From a virus, in the IMG/VR virus record IMGVR_UViG_3300003322_000087, positions 1 to 26,354 of that record: DNA of 26,354 nt; one strand, written 5' to 3'. The number at the start of each line of letters is the position of its first letter. The stretch's first letter is position 1. Below the pieces are notes generated by a model, which saw nothing but the letters and a program-made list of their open reading frames with translations, did no database searches and had not been told where the DNA came from. The position numbers were made by a program, and so were the translations under genes. Below are positions 6,578 to 14,903 of this stretch, piece by piece.

Positions 6578-8692
6578 TCCTGCAACCTGCTGCACGATCA
6601 TGCGCCGAGACTTCGGCGGCAGCGCCGCTAGAATCTCGGCAGCGCGGTTCGGGTCAAGCATGGCTTCATTGACAATGGCTGCTACTTTTTCGCCGTAGTT
6701 CTTGCGAATGGCATTCAGCGCAAGCAATGCGGCGCCGGAGGCCGGCTCAATCATCGCCGCTCCCACTGGACCCACCGCATCTTGAACGCGGTTGCCGCCT
6801 ATGGCGTTCTGCACGGTATTGCTGCCAACGGCTCTGCCACGATCGCGTGCGCGCGCGTACCGCTCCAGGTCACGACGTACTTCGTCAACAACCTCGATCT
6901 GCCGCGGAGTTAGTACGCGTTCTGCGGTGGCGCGGCGGAAGTTGGTCGCCTTCTGCACGGTGCGATCCAAGTCAGCCGCAGCACCAGCAAACTTGTCCGG
7001 GGATAGCTCCGGGATTTCGCCAATGGCGCGAATGTTAGGCCCCTTGTCGAGTAACGCTTCGCCGACATTCACTTGGCCGATTTTTCGACTCGCCGTCTTG
7101 TAATTGCGCAGGAAGTTGCCCCATTCCGGGAAGTCTTGACGCATCTGCCGGTCGAGCAGGTCGCGAACGGTCATCAGTTCCTTCGTGGCGAGTTTTGCGC
7201 TCTGCTTGCCCTCAACCTGCCCGGACATTAGTTGTCCAATATATTGGCGCAGGAAGTGTGCGTCCTGCACGGTTTTGATGTTTGCTAGCTCTGCGTTGAT
7301 TTCGCTCATCGCCTCGCGGATCGGTCGGTTGGCCTGGTATTTGACAAGCATCCTGTTCAAACCGTTCTGCACTGGGCCAATGTCGCTCACTGGCGTAGTC
7401 GCCAAACCGTGCAAGCTCTGCCGGGCAGCCAAGTCGCGAGCACTGGTCAGCGTCTCGGCCGCTTTGGCATTGGCGCCGCCAAACGCCTCTTCGATGGCCG
7501 CCACGCGGGCGCGGTTGTTTGCTTCCTTGCGCAGGGTAAGCTCGGCGCCGAACTCGGGGGAGTTCGCTAGCGTGCGTTGCAGGCCGCCCAAGCCGATGTC
7601 GCCGGTCGCTTCGGCTGTCGTCGGCAACGATCCGGCCACAAGGCCATGCTTCTGCGTCAGCGCCGCACGCACAGCATCCGGGTCTTGGGAAAACCGCTCG
7701 ATAAATTCGCCTGCTGCGCGCTGCTGGGCGCGCTCGGAGACGGATGGAATGAGGTTGCCTACGAAACGGGTTCCGGCGCCGACGCCACGCGGGATGGCTG
7801 CGCCCCCAAATCCGCCCAAGCCACCCAGGCCGATATTACCCTCGCGGGTTTCGCCTTCTGCTACTGGCTGCAAGCCACCGAAGGCTGCGCCCGAAGCAGT
7901 AGAACCTGGGATGGTCTCCGGCAGGAAAACAGATGATGCGCTCTCCAGCGTAGGCGCTACCCGCGCTAGTTGCGGCACCCGTGATGCTAGTTTCAAGCCT
8001 GCGCCGGGGCCAATGATCTGCAAAACGTTACCGGTGATGTTGCCTGCGAGGCCCGCTCCTGACCGCATCAGCGGCTGATCCAGGCGGCGACGTTCGGTTT
8101 CTTCCTTACGCAGCCGTTCGGATTCCCCCTTGATCGGGAGTACCGCCTTTTCGGCCACGGCCTTTGCGGCTGAATCCAGTCCGATAGCATCCAGCCCTAC
8201 CGCGGTCAAGCCGGCGATGTTGCCTGCGCTATCGGTCGCTAGTTGGCGAACGCCTCTCGGTGTAGACGCAAAGGCCGAGCCCATGCCGGCGCGGAATTTT
8301 TGGCCACCAGTCATTCCCTCTACCGGATCGGGCTGACTCAGGTCATAGCCGAATTTCTCGCCAAAGCCCGTTTCCCGATAGAAGTCGACCGGACTCATGT
8401 CCGGGTAAACTTGACGCCGAATTAAGGTCGCCAGTTGTTGATCTGGCACCTTTTCCAGCTCAGGACGCTTAAAGCGCGCCCAGGCAAGCAAATCCTCGCC
8501 TCGGCCGGGACGCTGCGGGAAAGTGAATTGCGGATCGTCCTGCGGCGACGGCCTGGCAAAGACTGGCTCCAAGTCGGTCACCGGACGCTCAGGCGATGAC
8601 TCGGGCTTGGCGGCGTATTTGCCCCAGGGCCCTGACGCAGATGCCTCTGGCGCCGCCTGAGTCGATTGATAGCGTTCCCAGGGGGCGGCCAT
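6521..8692 (-). CDS. Internal virion / DNA ejection protein (gp16-like position)
   Basis: A 723-residue protein; the start is ATG 8692 in TAATG with the upstream stop. The N-terminus carries repeated PWxxY-type motifs (APWERYQ, GPWGKYA), common in ejection proteins. A Gly/Ala-rich hydrophobic middle follows (residues ~150-330, with GLGGLGGFGGAAIPRGVG), then long charged helices and a C-terminal helix NQAGSVAGRVYAP. P22 gp16 is 609 residues. The gene is the third of three coupled genes in the place of P22 gp7, gp20 and gp16, which are ejected into the cell and help DNA cross the envelope. Assignment rests on order, size and composition. Confidence 0.7.
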   Translation of the reverse strand: MAAPWERYQSTQAAPEASASGPWGKYAAKPESSPERPVTDLEPVFARPSPQDDPQFTFPQRPGRGEDLLAWARFKRPELEKVPDQQLATLIRRQVYPDMSPVDFYRETGFGEKFGYDLSQPDPVEGMTGGQKFRAGMGSAFASTPRGVRQLATDSAGNIAGLTAVGLDAIGLDSAAKAVAEKAVLPIKGESERLRKEETERRRLDQPLMRSGAGLAGNITGNVLQIIGPGAGLKLASRVPQLARVAPTLESASSVFLPETIPGSTASGAAFGGLQPVAEGETREGNIGLGGLGGFGGAAIPRGVGAGTRFVGNLIPSVSERAQQRAAGEFIERFSQDPDAVRAALTQKHGLVAGSLPTTAEATGDIGLGGLQRTLANSPEFGAELTLRKEANNRARVAAIEEAFGGANAKAAETLTSARDLAARQSLHGLATTPVSDIGPVQNGLNRMLVKYQANRPIREAMSEINAELANIKTVQDAHFLRQYIGQLMSGQVEGKQSAKLATKELMTVRDLLDRQMRQDFPEWGNFLRNYKTASRKIGQVNVGEALLDKGPNIRAIGEIPELSPDKFAGAAADLDRTVQKATNFRRATAERVLTPRQIEVVDEVRRDLERYARARDRGRAVGSNTVQNAIGGNRVQDAVGPVGAAMIEPASGAALLALNAIRKNYGEKVAAIVNEAMLDPNRAAEILAALPPKSRRMIVQQVAGLINQAGSVAGRVYAPSNE

Positions 8693-10224
8693 TAGCGCAC
8701 CTGTTCCCAATTCTCAGGGCGGGACGGATCGCCGCCACGAAAACGATAGCCATCCTCTACGTCACCAGGGCTAGGCCCGCGCGGAGCAGCCTGCGTCGGT
8801 TTGGTGGCGACGAGCTTTGCCTGGATGCTGCTGGGCAGTTCGATCGCGACCTGACGCAAGTCCTCCAGCGCCTTGATGAACTCCTCGTCCGACTGCGCCG
8901 TGTCCAAGCGAGCAATTGCCTGCTCCGCCTTGCGGCCTTCTGTTTCAGTGATAGCGCCGCCACCGCGCAGGCTTTGGAAGGCTTGCAGAAACGTGCCGCC
9001 GCGCAGCTGGTCGAGCAACACGCGGAAGTTGGTCGCCTCGGTGCCGGGCAGGAAATTGCGCGGGTCCAGGCGGCTGCTGGCGCCCGTGGCGACTTCGCGG
9101 CCCGGATGCCTCAGGGCGCGGTCGATCAAGGCCACGGTGCGCTGCGACTCGCTCTGCACTTTCGGGAGTAACTGCGTTAGCTCGGCGCGGGTCTGCGCGT
9201 TCTGCTTCGCCTCCTCCGTAGCGCCAGCCGCGGCCGCTTGCTGGTTTGCAAACGATAGCTCGGCCGCCGTCTTTGCTTTCTGCATTGCACCAGCGTTTTC
9301 GGCCTCGATCTGGCCGCGGCGAGGGAGATTGCTCAATTCGACGTTTTCACGCGCAGCGGTCTTGGCGGCCTCCACCTCGGCGGCGGTCGGGTTGCGCTGT
9401 GGGACTGGGCCAGTCGATGCGGCCATCGGCGCTGAACCACCAACCATCATGGGCTGCGACTGCTGATTGCGCATCCACGCTTCCACGGCTTCTTGCGGAA
9501 CGCCAGCGCGCGTCATCTGATTGGCGAAGTCCACGATTTGCTGGTCGCCCATGCGCTGCCCAGCCGGCGGCGTTGTGGAGGTTTGCGAGCCCTCGCCAGC
9601 AGGCCCGATGCCAGTCGTCTGCCCAACAGCACCGCGGCCGGTGGTGACGAGGTACGGCATCTGGCCCGGCTCGTTGATGAGCTGCGTTGTCGGCGATGCC
9701 TTCTGGCCGGTATCGACCACGCGGCCATCGCGCGTGACCAAGCCGATGTTGCCGTTCGCCAAGATCTGCGTGCTCTGGACGTTTGCCTGCTGCCCGGAGT
9801 CCAGCATCGCGATGCGGGCGCGTGCCTCATTGAACTTCGGCTCGGCCTCCGCAAACGTGGCCGGCGGCTCCTGTCCGAAGCGAGCGAGGTACGGACGGAC
9901 CTGCTGATAGGCGGATTCGACCGCCTGCGGATTGCCCGACTTCTGCGCCTGCTCGATGAAAGCTATCGCACCCTTCATCCGTCGCGTCTGAGCATCGCCA
10001 GCCGATTGATATCCCTGCGCTGCATCCGGGTTGATGACGGCAGCCTGATCGTAAGCGCTTGGATCGCCAGCTATTACTTGCGGAGCAAGCTCACGAAGTC
10101 GTTGCTGATCGGCGCGAGCTTCGCTCTCGGCTCGTTGACGTTGTCCCACCTGATAACCCTGCTGTGCCGCGGCTAGAAAATTCGGCTTCTCGATCGCCGC
10201 ATTCACGTCGTAGAAGTTAGCCAT
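8692..10224 (-). CDS. Internal virion / DNA ejection protein (gp20-like position)
   Basis: A 510-residue protein. ATG 10224 was chosen because of TAATG with the upstream stop and GGAGG seven bases before; longer in-frame starts lie inside the previous gene. The sequence is Ala/Gln/Glu-rich and helical with long low-complexity stretches. A conserved C-terminal block (NFRVLLDQLRGGTFLQAF, GGGAITETEGRKAEQAIARL) recurs in internal proteins of many phages, and the extreme C-terminus DGYRFRGGDPSRPENWEQV is also typical. No catalytic motif is seen. P22 gp20 is 471 residues. The likely role is delivery from the capsid to support genome entry. Confidence 0.75.
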   Translation of the reverse strand: MANFYDVNAAIEKPNFLAAAQQGYQVGQRQRAESEARADQQRLRELAPQVIAGDPSAYDQAAVINPDAAQGYQSAGDAQTRRMKGAIAFIEQAQKSGNPQAVESAYQQVRPYLARFGQEPPATFAEAEPKFNEARARIAMLDSGQQANVQSTQILANGNIGLVTRDGRVVDTGQKASPTTQLINEPGQMPYLVTTGRGAVGQTTGIGPAGEGSQTSTTPPAGQRMGDQQIVDFANQMTRAGVPQEAVEAWMRNQQSQPMMVGGSAPMAASTGPVPQRNPTAAEVEAAKTAARENVELSNLPRRGQIEAENAGAMQKAKTAAELSFANQQAAAAGATEEAKQNAQTRAELTQLLPKVQSESQRTVALIDRALRHPGREVATGASSRLDPRNFLPGTEATNFRVLLDQLRGGTFLQAFQSLRGGGAITETEGRKAEQAIARLDTAQSDEEFIKALEDLRQVAIELPSSIQAKLVATKPTQAAPRGPSPGDVEDGYRFRGGDPSRPENWEQVR

Positions 10225-10820
10225 TAGCCGCGCCTCCCGTAGTATTGACTGATCGCGCCAGTGACTTGCTGCCCATAGTTGTTCCACGCATTTGCTGTGT
10301 TCGCGTAACTGGAGGCGCGGGCATTGGCGGCGTTGGTGAGGTTTTCCCCGATGTTGCCGGCCATCCGTGAACCAAGCTCGCCAAGGTTCACGGCCGACTG
10401 CTGGCCCTGGCCGGCGCGGCTAGCAAGACGACTCCAGTAATTGCCGAAGTTCTGTGTTGCGAGTCCTTCGGCGAGAGCGATGCGGTCGGCATCCGCGGCC
10501 CCGCCCATAAAGCCGCCGCGTGCTGCCGCGCCGCGCTCCTGCGACCGCAATCCCTGATCCAGGGCATATGCGTAGTCAGGCGAGGTCTTGAATCCGGAGA
10601 AATCGCCCTTCAGTGCCTCATTTTGCATTCGAAGCGCGTCATAGCCGGCTTCCAAAAACGGAAGCTGATCCTGTCGCGTTAGATCGAACTGACGGCGCTC
10701 TTCCGCAGTCGCTGCTTGCGATGCCGCAACCTGCGCGTTCGCGCCCTTCTCTCCAGCCTTCGCTTGCTGACTGGCTCCGTATGCGCCGACAACGGCGGCT
10801 GCAGCCACACCCCACGGCAT
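10224..10820 (-). CDS. Internal virion / DNA transfer protein (gp7- or gp14-like)
   Basis: A 198-residue protein. ATG 10820 is preceded by GGGAGGTTAATC, an excellent ribosome-binding site overlapping the sulfotransferase stop. A short hydrophobic N-terminus (residues 3-17, Ala/Val) is followed by Ala/Gln-rich helices, the phage-typical LPFLEAGYDALRMQNE and YAYALDQGLRSQERGAAARG segments, and an Asn/Ala-rich C-terminus. Small proteins of this kind precede the two larger ejection proteins in many podoviruses and help form the DNA entry channel. The gp7/gp14 role is inferred from order and motifs. Confidence 0.75.
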   Translation of the reverse strand: MPWGVAAAAVVGAYGASQQAKAGEKGANAQVAASQAATAEERRQFDLTRQDQLPFLEAGYDALRMQNEALKGDFSGFKTSPDYAYALDQGLRSQERGAAARGGFMGGAADADRIALAEGLATQNFGNYWSRLASRAGQGQQSAVNLGELGSRMAGNIGENLTNAANARASSYANTANAWNNYGQQVTGAISQYYGRRG

Positions 10821-10822
10821 GA

Positions 10823-11326
10823 TTAACCTCCCGCCTCGCGGCGCTTCATTTCGTCAAAAACGGATGGATCGAACCGCCATTTGCCCATGTGCGGCTGAAT
10901 TTGGATGTCGCGAAGCATTCGGTAGCGCAGCGCATCGAACGGCATCCCAGGAAGCAGAAAGGCCAGCAGTTCGCTGGCCTTGTCTTCGTCCCAAATGTCG
11001 TCGAAGCGCCATCGCCGGCCGTCGACCTCATGAAGCGTATCGATCAGTCCGGACGTGTCGCCAAGCCCAATGCGGTGCAGCGACCGATCGCATGCTTCCG
11101 GATCACGCTCGATGATCGCCACCGGACACTGTTGCTGAGCCAGCCACTTCGGGAACAAAAACGCCCCGGTGCAGCTGATCCCAAACCGGCGCGCATCGCG
11201 CGGCCATGTCTCGGGCGCACCCAGGGCAAACGGGTCGTGGAGGCATAGCGAGCGGTCTGTGGTTAGCCAGTTCGCTAGCCACGTCGTCCCCGACCGCGGC
11301 AATCCAAGGACGATGAAGTCGATCAC
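10823..11326 (-). CDS. Sulfotransferase-family (PAPS-type P-loop) protein
   Basis: A 167-residue product from GTG 11326, which forms GTGA with the upstream stop; GTG 11338 is an alternative. The N-terminus is FIVLGLPRSGTTWLANWLT, the 5'-phosphosulfate-binding loop of PAPS-dependent sulfotransferases (GLPRSGTTW at residues 8-16). A second motif RDPEACDRS (Arg74, Ser82, spaced by eight) fits the 3'-phosphate-binding element. The protein is shorter than most cellular sulfotransferases (250-350 residues), so the acceptor lobe is reduced. Predicted reaction: transfer of sulfate from PAPS to a hydroxyl or amine. The acceptor is unknown. It lies inside the tail/ejection-protein genes and directly follows a dioxygenase gene. 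Confidence 0.8.
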   Translation of the reverse strand: MIDFIVLGLPRSGTTWLANWLTTDRSLCLHDPFALGAPETWPRDARRFGISCTGAFLFPKWLAQQQCPVAIIERDPEACDRSLHRIGLGDTSGLIDTLHEVDGRRWRFDDIWDEDKASELLAFLLPGMPFDALRYRMLRDIQIQPHMGKWRFDPSVFDEMKRREAGG

Positions 11327-11871
11327 AGTCTGATACACACGATCAGGGTGATCCGCTCGCTATCGGAGTCGTTGCGGACCCAATGAAGGCGCGAATTGTC
11401 GAAGGTGTAGGAATCGCCTGGCACCGGACGAAGCTCTGCGTCTTCGAAGCAAAACGCCTGATCCCGATTGCCTTTTATTTGGATGGCGAACTTCTGATAC
11501 CTGCCGGCGTGCCAACCTCCGTCGACATGCGGCTTGACTTCGCCCCCGGGCGGAATCTTCGTCACCAGCACCCCGCCCAATTGCGAGCCCTGCACGTCGG
11601 CGAACAACCGGTAGACGAGTTCTCGCAGTGCTGGCAGCTTCGCCATCACTGGATACCACTCGGACTCGTGTGGTCCGTTGAAGAAAACCACCGGATCGTC
11701 ACCCATGTTCTGAATCGGATTGAAGCGGCACCAAATATCCGACACGTCAGAATGGGGAGACCCGTAGCGCTCGACCCGATCGCGATACAGGTCCCAAACG
11801 TCGGGCTGCTCCAACTCGCGCGCCACTGCCGCCACGTCATAACGCAGCGGCAAGTATTCGATCGATGCCAT
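11323..11871 (-). CDS. Aspartyl/asparaginyl beta-hydroxylase-like Fe(II)/2-oxoglutarate dioxygenase
   Basis: A 182-residue protein; ATG 11871 is in TAATG with the upstream stop. The C-terminal half holds a jelly-roll core with VKPHVDGGW (His115, Asp117), then RLHWVRN (His163) and Arg173 ten residues on. This is the HxD...H...R set that binds iron and 2-oxoglutarate in the aspartyl/asparaginyl hydroxylase branch. The sequence GDSYTFDNSRLHW, where a cupin strand precedes the distal His, supports the fold. All metal and cosubstrate residues are present, so it is probably active. The substrate could be a virion protein or a small molecule. It is coupled to the sulfotransferase by GTGA and to the gp10 C-terminal piece by TAATG. 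Confidence 0.8.
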   Translation of the reverse strand: MASIEYLPLRYDVAAVARELEQPDVWDLYRDRVERYGSPHSDVSDIWCRFNPIQNMGDDPVVFFNGPHESEWYPVMAKLPALRELVYRLFADVQGSQLGGVLVTKIPPGGEVKPHVDGGWHAGRYQKFAIQIKGNRDQAFCFEDAELRPVPGDSYTFDNSRLHWVRNDSDSERITLIVCIRL

Positions 11872-12092
11872 TAACCCACCGTTGGCTGAAGAACCACCAC
11901 CGCGCCAAGCAGATCCCGGCGCCGTGGGCTGGAGCAGCGGATGCGCACTACGCGCTGCCGGAACGAGCCAAGTCGCGTGAACGTGATGCGCTTTCCGTAT
12001 TCGCCCACCTCTCCGATGGGTTCCTCCCGCCAGTTATCGAAGATAGGCTGGCCGTCATCAGCGAACTGGACGCGGACGTATTGGTCGCTCAT
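11871..12092 (-). CDS. Separate C-terminal piece of the gp10-like tail factor
   Basis: A 73-residue product. ATG 12092 overlaps the stop of the 778-residue gp10-like gene (ATGA). Its sequence (YVRVQFADDGQPIFDNW, GEVGEYGKRITFTRLGS, RQRVVRIRCSSPRRRDLLGAV) is what ends intact P22 gp10-type packaged-DNA-stabilisation proteins, with the layout DDGxxxxxxxW...G..GxY..R..W.RLGS. It therefore looks like the natural C-terminal beta segment of gp10 made as its own polypeptide, with the added domains lying before it in the other frame. It probably completes the tail-hub fold in trans. Confidence 0.7.
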   Translation of the reverse strand: MSDQYVRVQFADDGQPIFDNWREEPIGEVGEYGKRITFTRLGSFRQRVVRIRCSSPRRRDLLGAVVVLQPTVG

Positions 12093-14425
12093 GCGGGGAT
12101 CCCGAAGGCCACGGAACGAATACTGGTGGTGCCGAACGGACTGGTGGCCGCGTTCCAGGTCACGCCCAGGTCGGTCGAGTAGAAGATTTCGCCGTTGTCG
12201 CCGACGACCACGAACGTTCCCAGTCCATACTCAACGTCATTGGCGAAGGTCATCGTCGGATGTGTCGGCACGGAATAGCTGGCCCAATCGCTGGTTTTCA
12301 GCAACACATTGCTGTCGCCAACCGCAATGCCCACGCCGCCACCGAAAGCCAAGGCGCGGATCGCGGTCGTCTGCGATCGCTGCGTCGTCCAGGTAACGCC
12401 GGTCGGCGACGTTGCTATGACGGCGCCCGTACCCGACGTAGGCGCGGCGCAGGCAACGAACTGCGTGCCATCCCAAATAATGTCCTGGGTGTCGGCGCCC
12501 GTCTGGAACGAGGCCGTGTTGTTGGCGAAGGTGGTTCCGTCCGTGCTGCGCTGCACGGTGTTGTTGGCGTCGCCGAACAGAATCGTCGTCGCGGTGCCGC
12601 ATGCCGCCAGGACCGTATTCGTACCGGTGACGGTCGTCGTTGACGTCCAACTCGTGCCGTCGGCCGACTTGAAACAGGTTCCGCTGTTGACGCCTACCCA
12701 CCAATCCGACAGGCCATAGGCGATCGGCAGACGCGTGAACGTGGCCGGCGTCGGCGTCAGCGTCCGATCGGTCCAGGTGATGCCGTCCGGGCTCGTCTTG
12801 AACGTTAGCGGGTTGGAGCCGGCCAGCACGAACAGGCCATTGCCGTACCCGCACTCCAACAGATTGTTGCTGGTGCCGGCACTCTGCAGCGTCCAGTTGA
12901 TGCCGTCCGGTGAGGTGGCGACCTTGCCGGCGAGGCCAACGGCGACGAACAAGCCCGCCTCGATCACGTCGATTGTGTCGGTCACTTCATCCCATAGGCC
13001 ATTCGCATCCGTCACGCGAACGGTGAATGCCGAACTTCCGACCGTCGTGGGAGTCCCGGTGAGCAGTCCGCCGACACTGAGCGACAACCCTGCCGGCAAC
13101 GTGCCGGTATGCACCGACACCGTAAGTCCACCCGTACCGCCAGCGATCGTGTACTGGTACGGCGTGTAGGCGACGCCTTGCTGTCCGCCAGGCGCATTGC
13201 CGCTTATCGTTGGCGCATCGGGCTGAGCCGCGAACGTGCGCGCCTCGACCTCCGGCATGCCCGTGTCCATGATCAGTTCCAACCGCGGCATCAGCACGCG
13301 CGACTGGTTGTCGTGAACCACCGGGCTGGTGATCTCGGAGATGAACTCCTGATCGCCTTCCAAGGGGTAGCCCCAATCCAGCTCCCACAGCTTTCCGGCC
13401 TGGAAATCGCCAGCGATCCAGCGGTTTTGCCAATAAGCCATGCCGGTCACGCGCCAGCGGTCGAAGCCATACGAGGCGCGACGGTGCCACTTCTGCTGGC
13501 TGGCGTCGTACCCGAACGTCAGCCCATCGGGGAACGTCCAATAGGCCACTGAATGGCCGGAGTCCTCCCACACGAAGGCGAACGCCTGATCCCAATTGAG
13601 TCCGCGAATGGCCTGCTCGATCGGACGCGTGGAGATTCGACGCGGGGAATAGCCGTCCAGAAGATAGAACACGCCGTCGTCACCAAGCCACATGACGGTG
13701 TTGTCCATCGTCACAACGGTATAGCGGCCGGCGCAGCCCTTGTTGAAGCTGATGCGCTTACTTTGGAACGGCTGCTGCGCGGCTCCCGAGTTGTAGAAGA
13801 ACTCCGTCGTGCGTTCGGAGAACAGGATCAGTTCGTTGTTGCTGACCGCGAGCGCCACCAACAGGTCAGGCGCTACTTCTGAGGTGAAGCGGTCCAACGT
13901 GTTGTAGCTGAGCGCGTCAGCAAGATCGGAATGGAACGCGAAACGTCGCGCTGGCTCGATCTGGATTAGGTATCCGTCAATGAAGACGGCATCGATTGCT
14001 CCCGGATAGCCGGTATCGGTGATCTGCGTGAACTGGCTGGTGACCGTATTCCAAACCCACCCCGCCGATCCGTTGACCATCAGGACTTCATTGCCGCCCG
14101 TGATCTGATTGTGGGCGAACCGCACCCGGCCGACGCCGGAGATAGCGCCCAGCGGGATCGCCACGCCGGTATTGCTAATTTGGTAGGCCGTATTGCCGGC
14201 AACAGTGAAGAGTCGGCCTTCTGCGTCGTAGACGCCACGAATCGGGTCAGTGACACCCGTATCCACGAACGGCGAAAGCCCAGGGGGCGTCTTCGCCATG
14301 GTCGACGTACGCGTGCCCTCGCCTTCAGTGGCGACGGGCAGGTAATTGCAAATGTCCTGCATCGACCACGGACGGGTTTCGTCCGCATAAAAGCCGCCGA
14401 TGAGCGGGAGCGGTTGCGCGCGCAC
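12089..14425 (-). CDS. gp10-like packaged-DNA stabilisation protein with added Ig and propeller-like domains
   Basis: A 778-residue protein from GTG 14425, directly after the upstream stop. Residues 1-~400 resemble P22 gp10 (472 residues), the tail-hub factor that closes the portal channel: LIGGFYADETRPWSMQDICN, then GYLIQIEPARRFAFHSDLAD and later KLWELDWG. Residues ~404-489 form an Ig-like putative domain (GTLPAGLSLSVGGLLTGTP is the signature). Residues ~490-778 contain repeated BNR/Asp-box-like units (SPDGINWT, SPDGITWT, SADGTSWT, STDGTTF, SPTGVTWT, STDLGVTWN), suggesting a beta-propeller. The usual gp10 C-terminus is missing here and occurs as the next frame. The added domains may bind glycans or the cell surface. 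That is inference. Confidence 0.75.
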   Translation of the reverse strand: MRAQPLPLIGGFYADETRPWSMQDICNYLPVATEGEGTRTSTMAKTPPGLSPFVDTGVTDPIRGVYDAEGRLFTVAGNTAYQISNTGVAIPLGAISGVGRVRFAHNQITGGNEVLMVNGSAGWVWNTVTSQFTQITDTGYPGAIDAVFIDGYLIQIEPARRFAFHSDLADALSYNTLDRFTSEVAPDLLVALAVSNNELILFSERTTEFFYNSGAAQQPFQSKRISFNKGCAGRYTVVTMDNTVMWLGDDGVFYLLDGYSPRRISTRPIEQAIRGLNWDQAFAFVWEDSGHSVAYWTFPDGLTFGYDASQQKWHRRASYGFDRWRVTGMAYWQNRWIAGDFQAGKLWELDWGYPLEGDQEFISEITSPVVHDNQSRVLMPRLELIMDTGMPEVEARTFAAQPDAPTISGNAPGGQQGVAYTPYQYTIAGGTGGLTVSVHTGTLPAGLSLSVGGLLTGTPTTVGSSAFTVRVTDANGLWDEVTDTIDVIEAGLFVAVGLAGKVATSPDGINWTLQSAGTSNNLLECGYGNGLFVLAGSNPLTFKTSPDGITWTDRTLTPTPATFTRLPIAYGLSDWWVGVNSGTCFKSADGTSWTSTTTVTGTNTVLAACGTATTILFGDANNTVQRSTDGTTFANNTASFQTGADTQDIIWDGTQFVACAAPTSGTGAVIATSPTGVTWTTQRSQTTAIRALAFGGGVGIAVGDSNVLLKTSDWASYSVPTHPTMTFANDVEYGLGTFVVVGDNGEIFYSTDLGVTWNAATSPFGTTSIRSVAFGIPA

Positions 14426-14842
14426 TCAGTAGTCCCACACCGTCGAGCGCAAGCGCGTGGCATCGCCTTCGGCCTGCGGCAGTGGAACGTCCAGAATCGG
14501 ACGGATCGGCGTCGCTACCATCTGGTCACGGAGCAGGTCATTCAGTCCGCTATCCGCACCCTCACGCACGAGATCCGGAACTGGCGTTCCGTACTCAGGG
14601 GCCAGTTTCTTCGCGAGGTTGTAGGCAACGGCCTCTTCGGCCTCTTCCGGCAACGGCAACGGATCGGAGGGGTTTTCAACAGACTGCCAACCCAAGGCCA
14701 GGCCATCGGCTTCCCAACGGCGAAGCATGGCGTTCAACGCCTCGATCGCCGTGGTCATATCCGTTGCTTTGACCGGCTGCGTCGGATCGATCACCTGGAT
14801 CAGTCGCAGCGAGCGCGCAACTAGCGTGGCAGTCGTCGTCAT
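14426..14842 (-). CDS. gp4-like tail accessory / head-completion protein
   Basis: A 138-residue helical protein from ATG 14842. The segments IEALNAMLRRWEADGLALGW and PLPEEAEEAVAYNLAKKLAPEYG are the hallmark of the P22 gp4 family, the factor that binds below the portal and starts tail assembly (P22 gp4 is 166 residues). It follows a terminator and precedes the gp10-like gene with no gap, the same order as in P22. In P22, gp4 also has muramidase activity; no comparable catalytic residues can be assigned here. Confidence 0.8.
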   Translation of the reverse strand: MTTTATLVARSLRLIQVIDPTQPVKATDMTTAIEALNAMLRRWEADGLALGWQSVENPSDPLPLPEEAEEAVAYNLAKKLAPEYGTPVPDLVREGADSGLNDLLRDQMVATPIRPILDVPLPQAEGDATRLRSTVWDY

Positions 14843-14849
14843 AGGTATC

Positions 14850-14882
14850 CCAGAAAGAGAGGGCGCCAGAAGGCGCCCTCTC
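14850..14882 (-). terminator. Rho-independent terminator after the decoration gene
   Basis: GAGAGGGCGCC (14857-14867) and GGCGCCCTCTC (14872-14882) form an 11-bp perfect stem with an AGAA/TTCT four-base loop. On the minus strand the stem is followed by TTTCTGGG, a short U-rich tail. It lies between the decoration-protein gene and the gp4-like gene and probably makes capsid transcripts more abundant than tail transcripts. The short U-run suggests partial termination. Confidence 0.65.
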
Positions 14883-14903
14883 CATTGCCGTTGATGAAGC
14901 CGA

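Noticed and set aside
7185-8078. Long open frame on the plus strand (about 297 codons)
   Set aside because: It is antisense to the 723-residue ejection-protein gene, has Cys/Pro/Ser-rich unnatural composition and no recognisable motif; typical GC-rich shadow.
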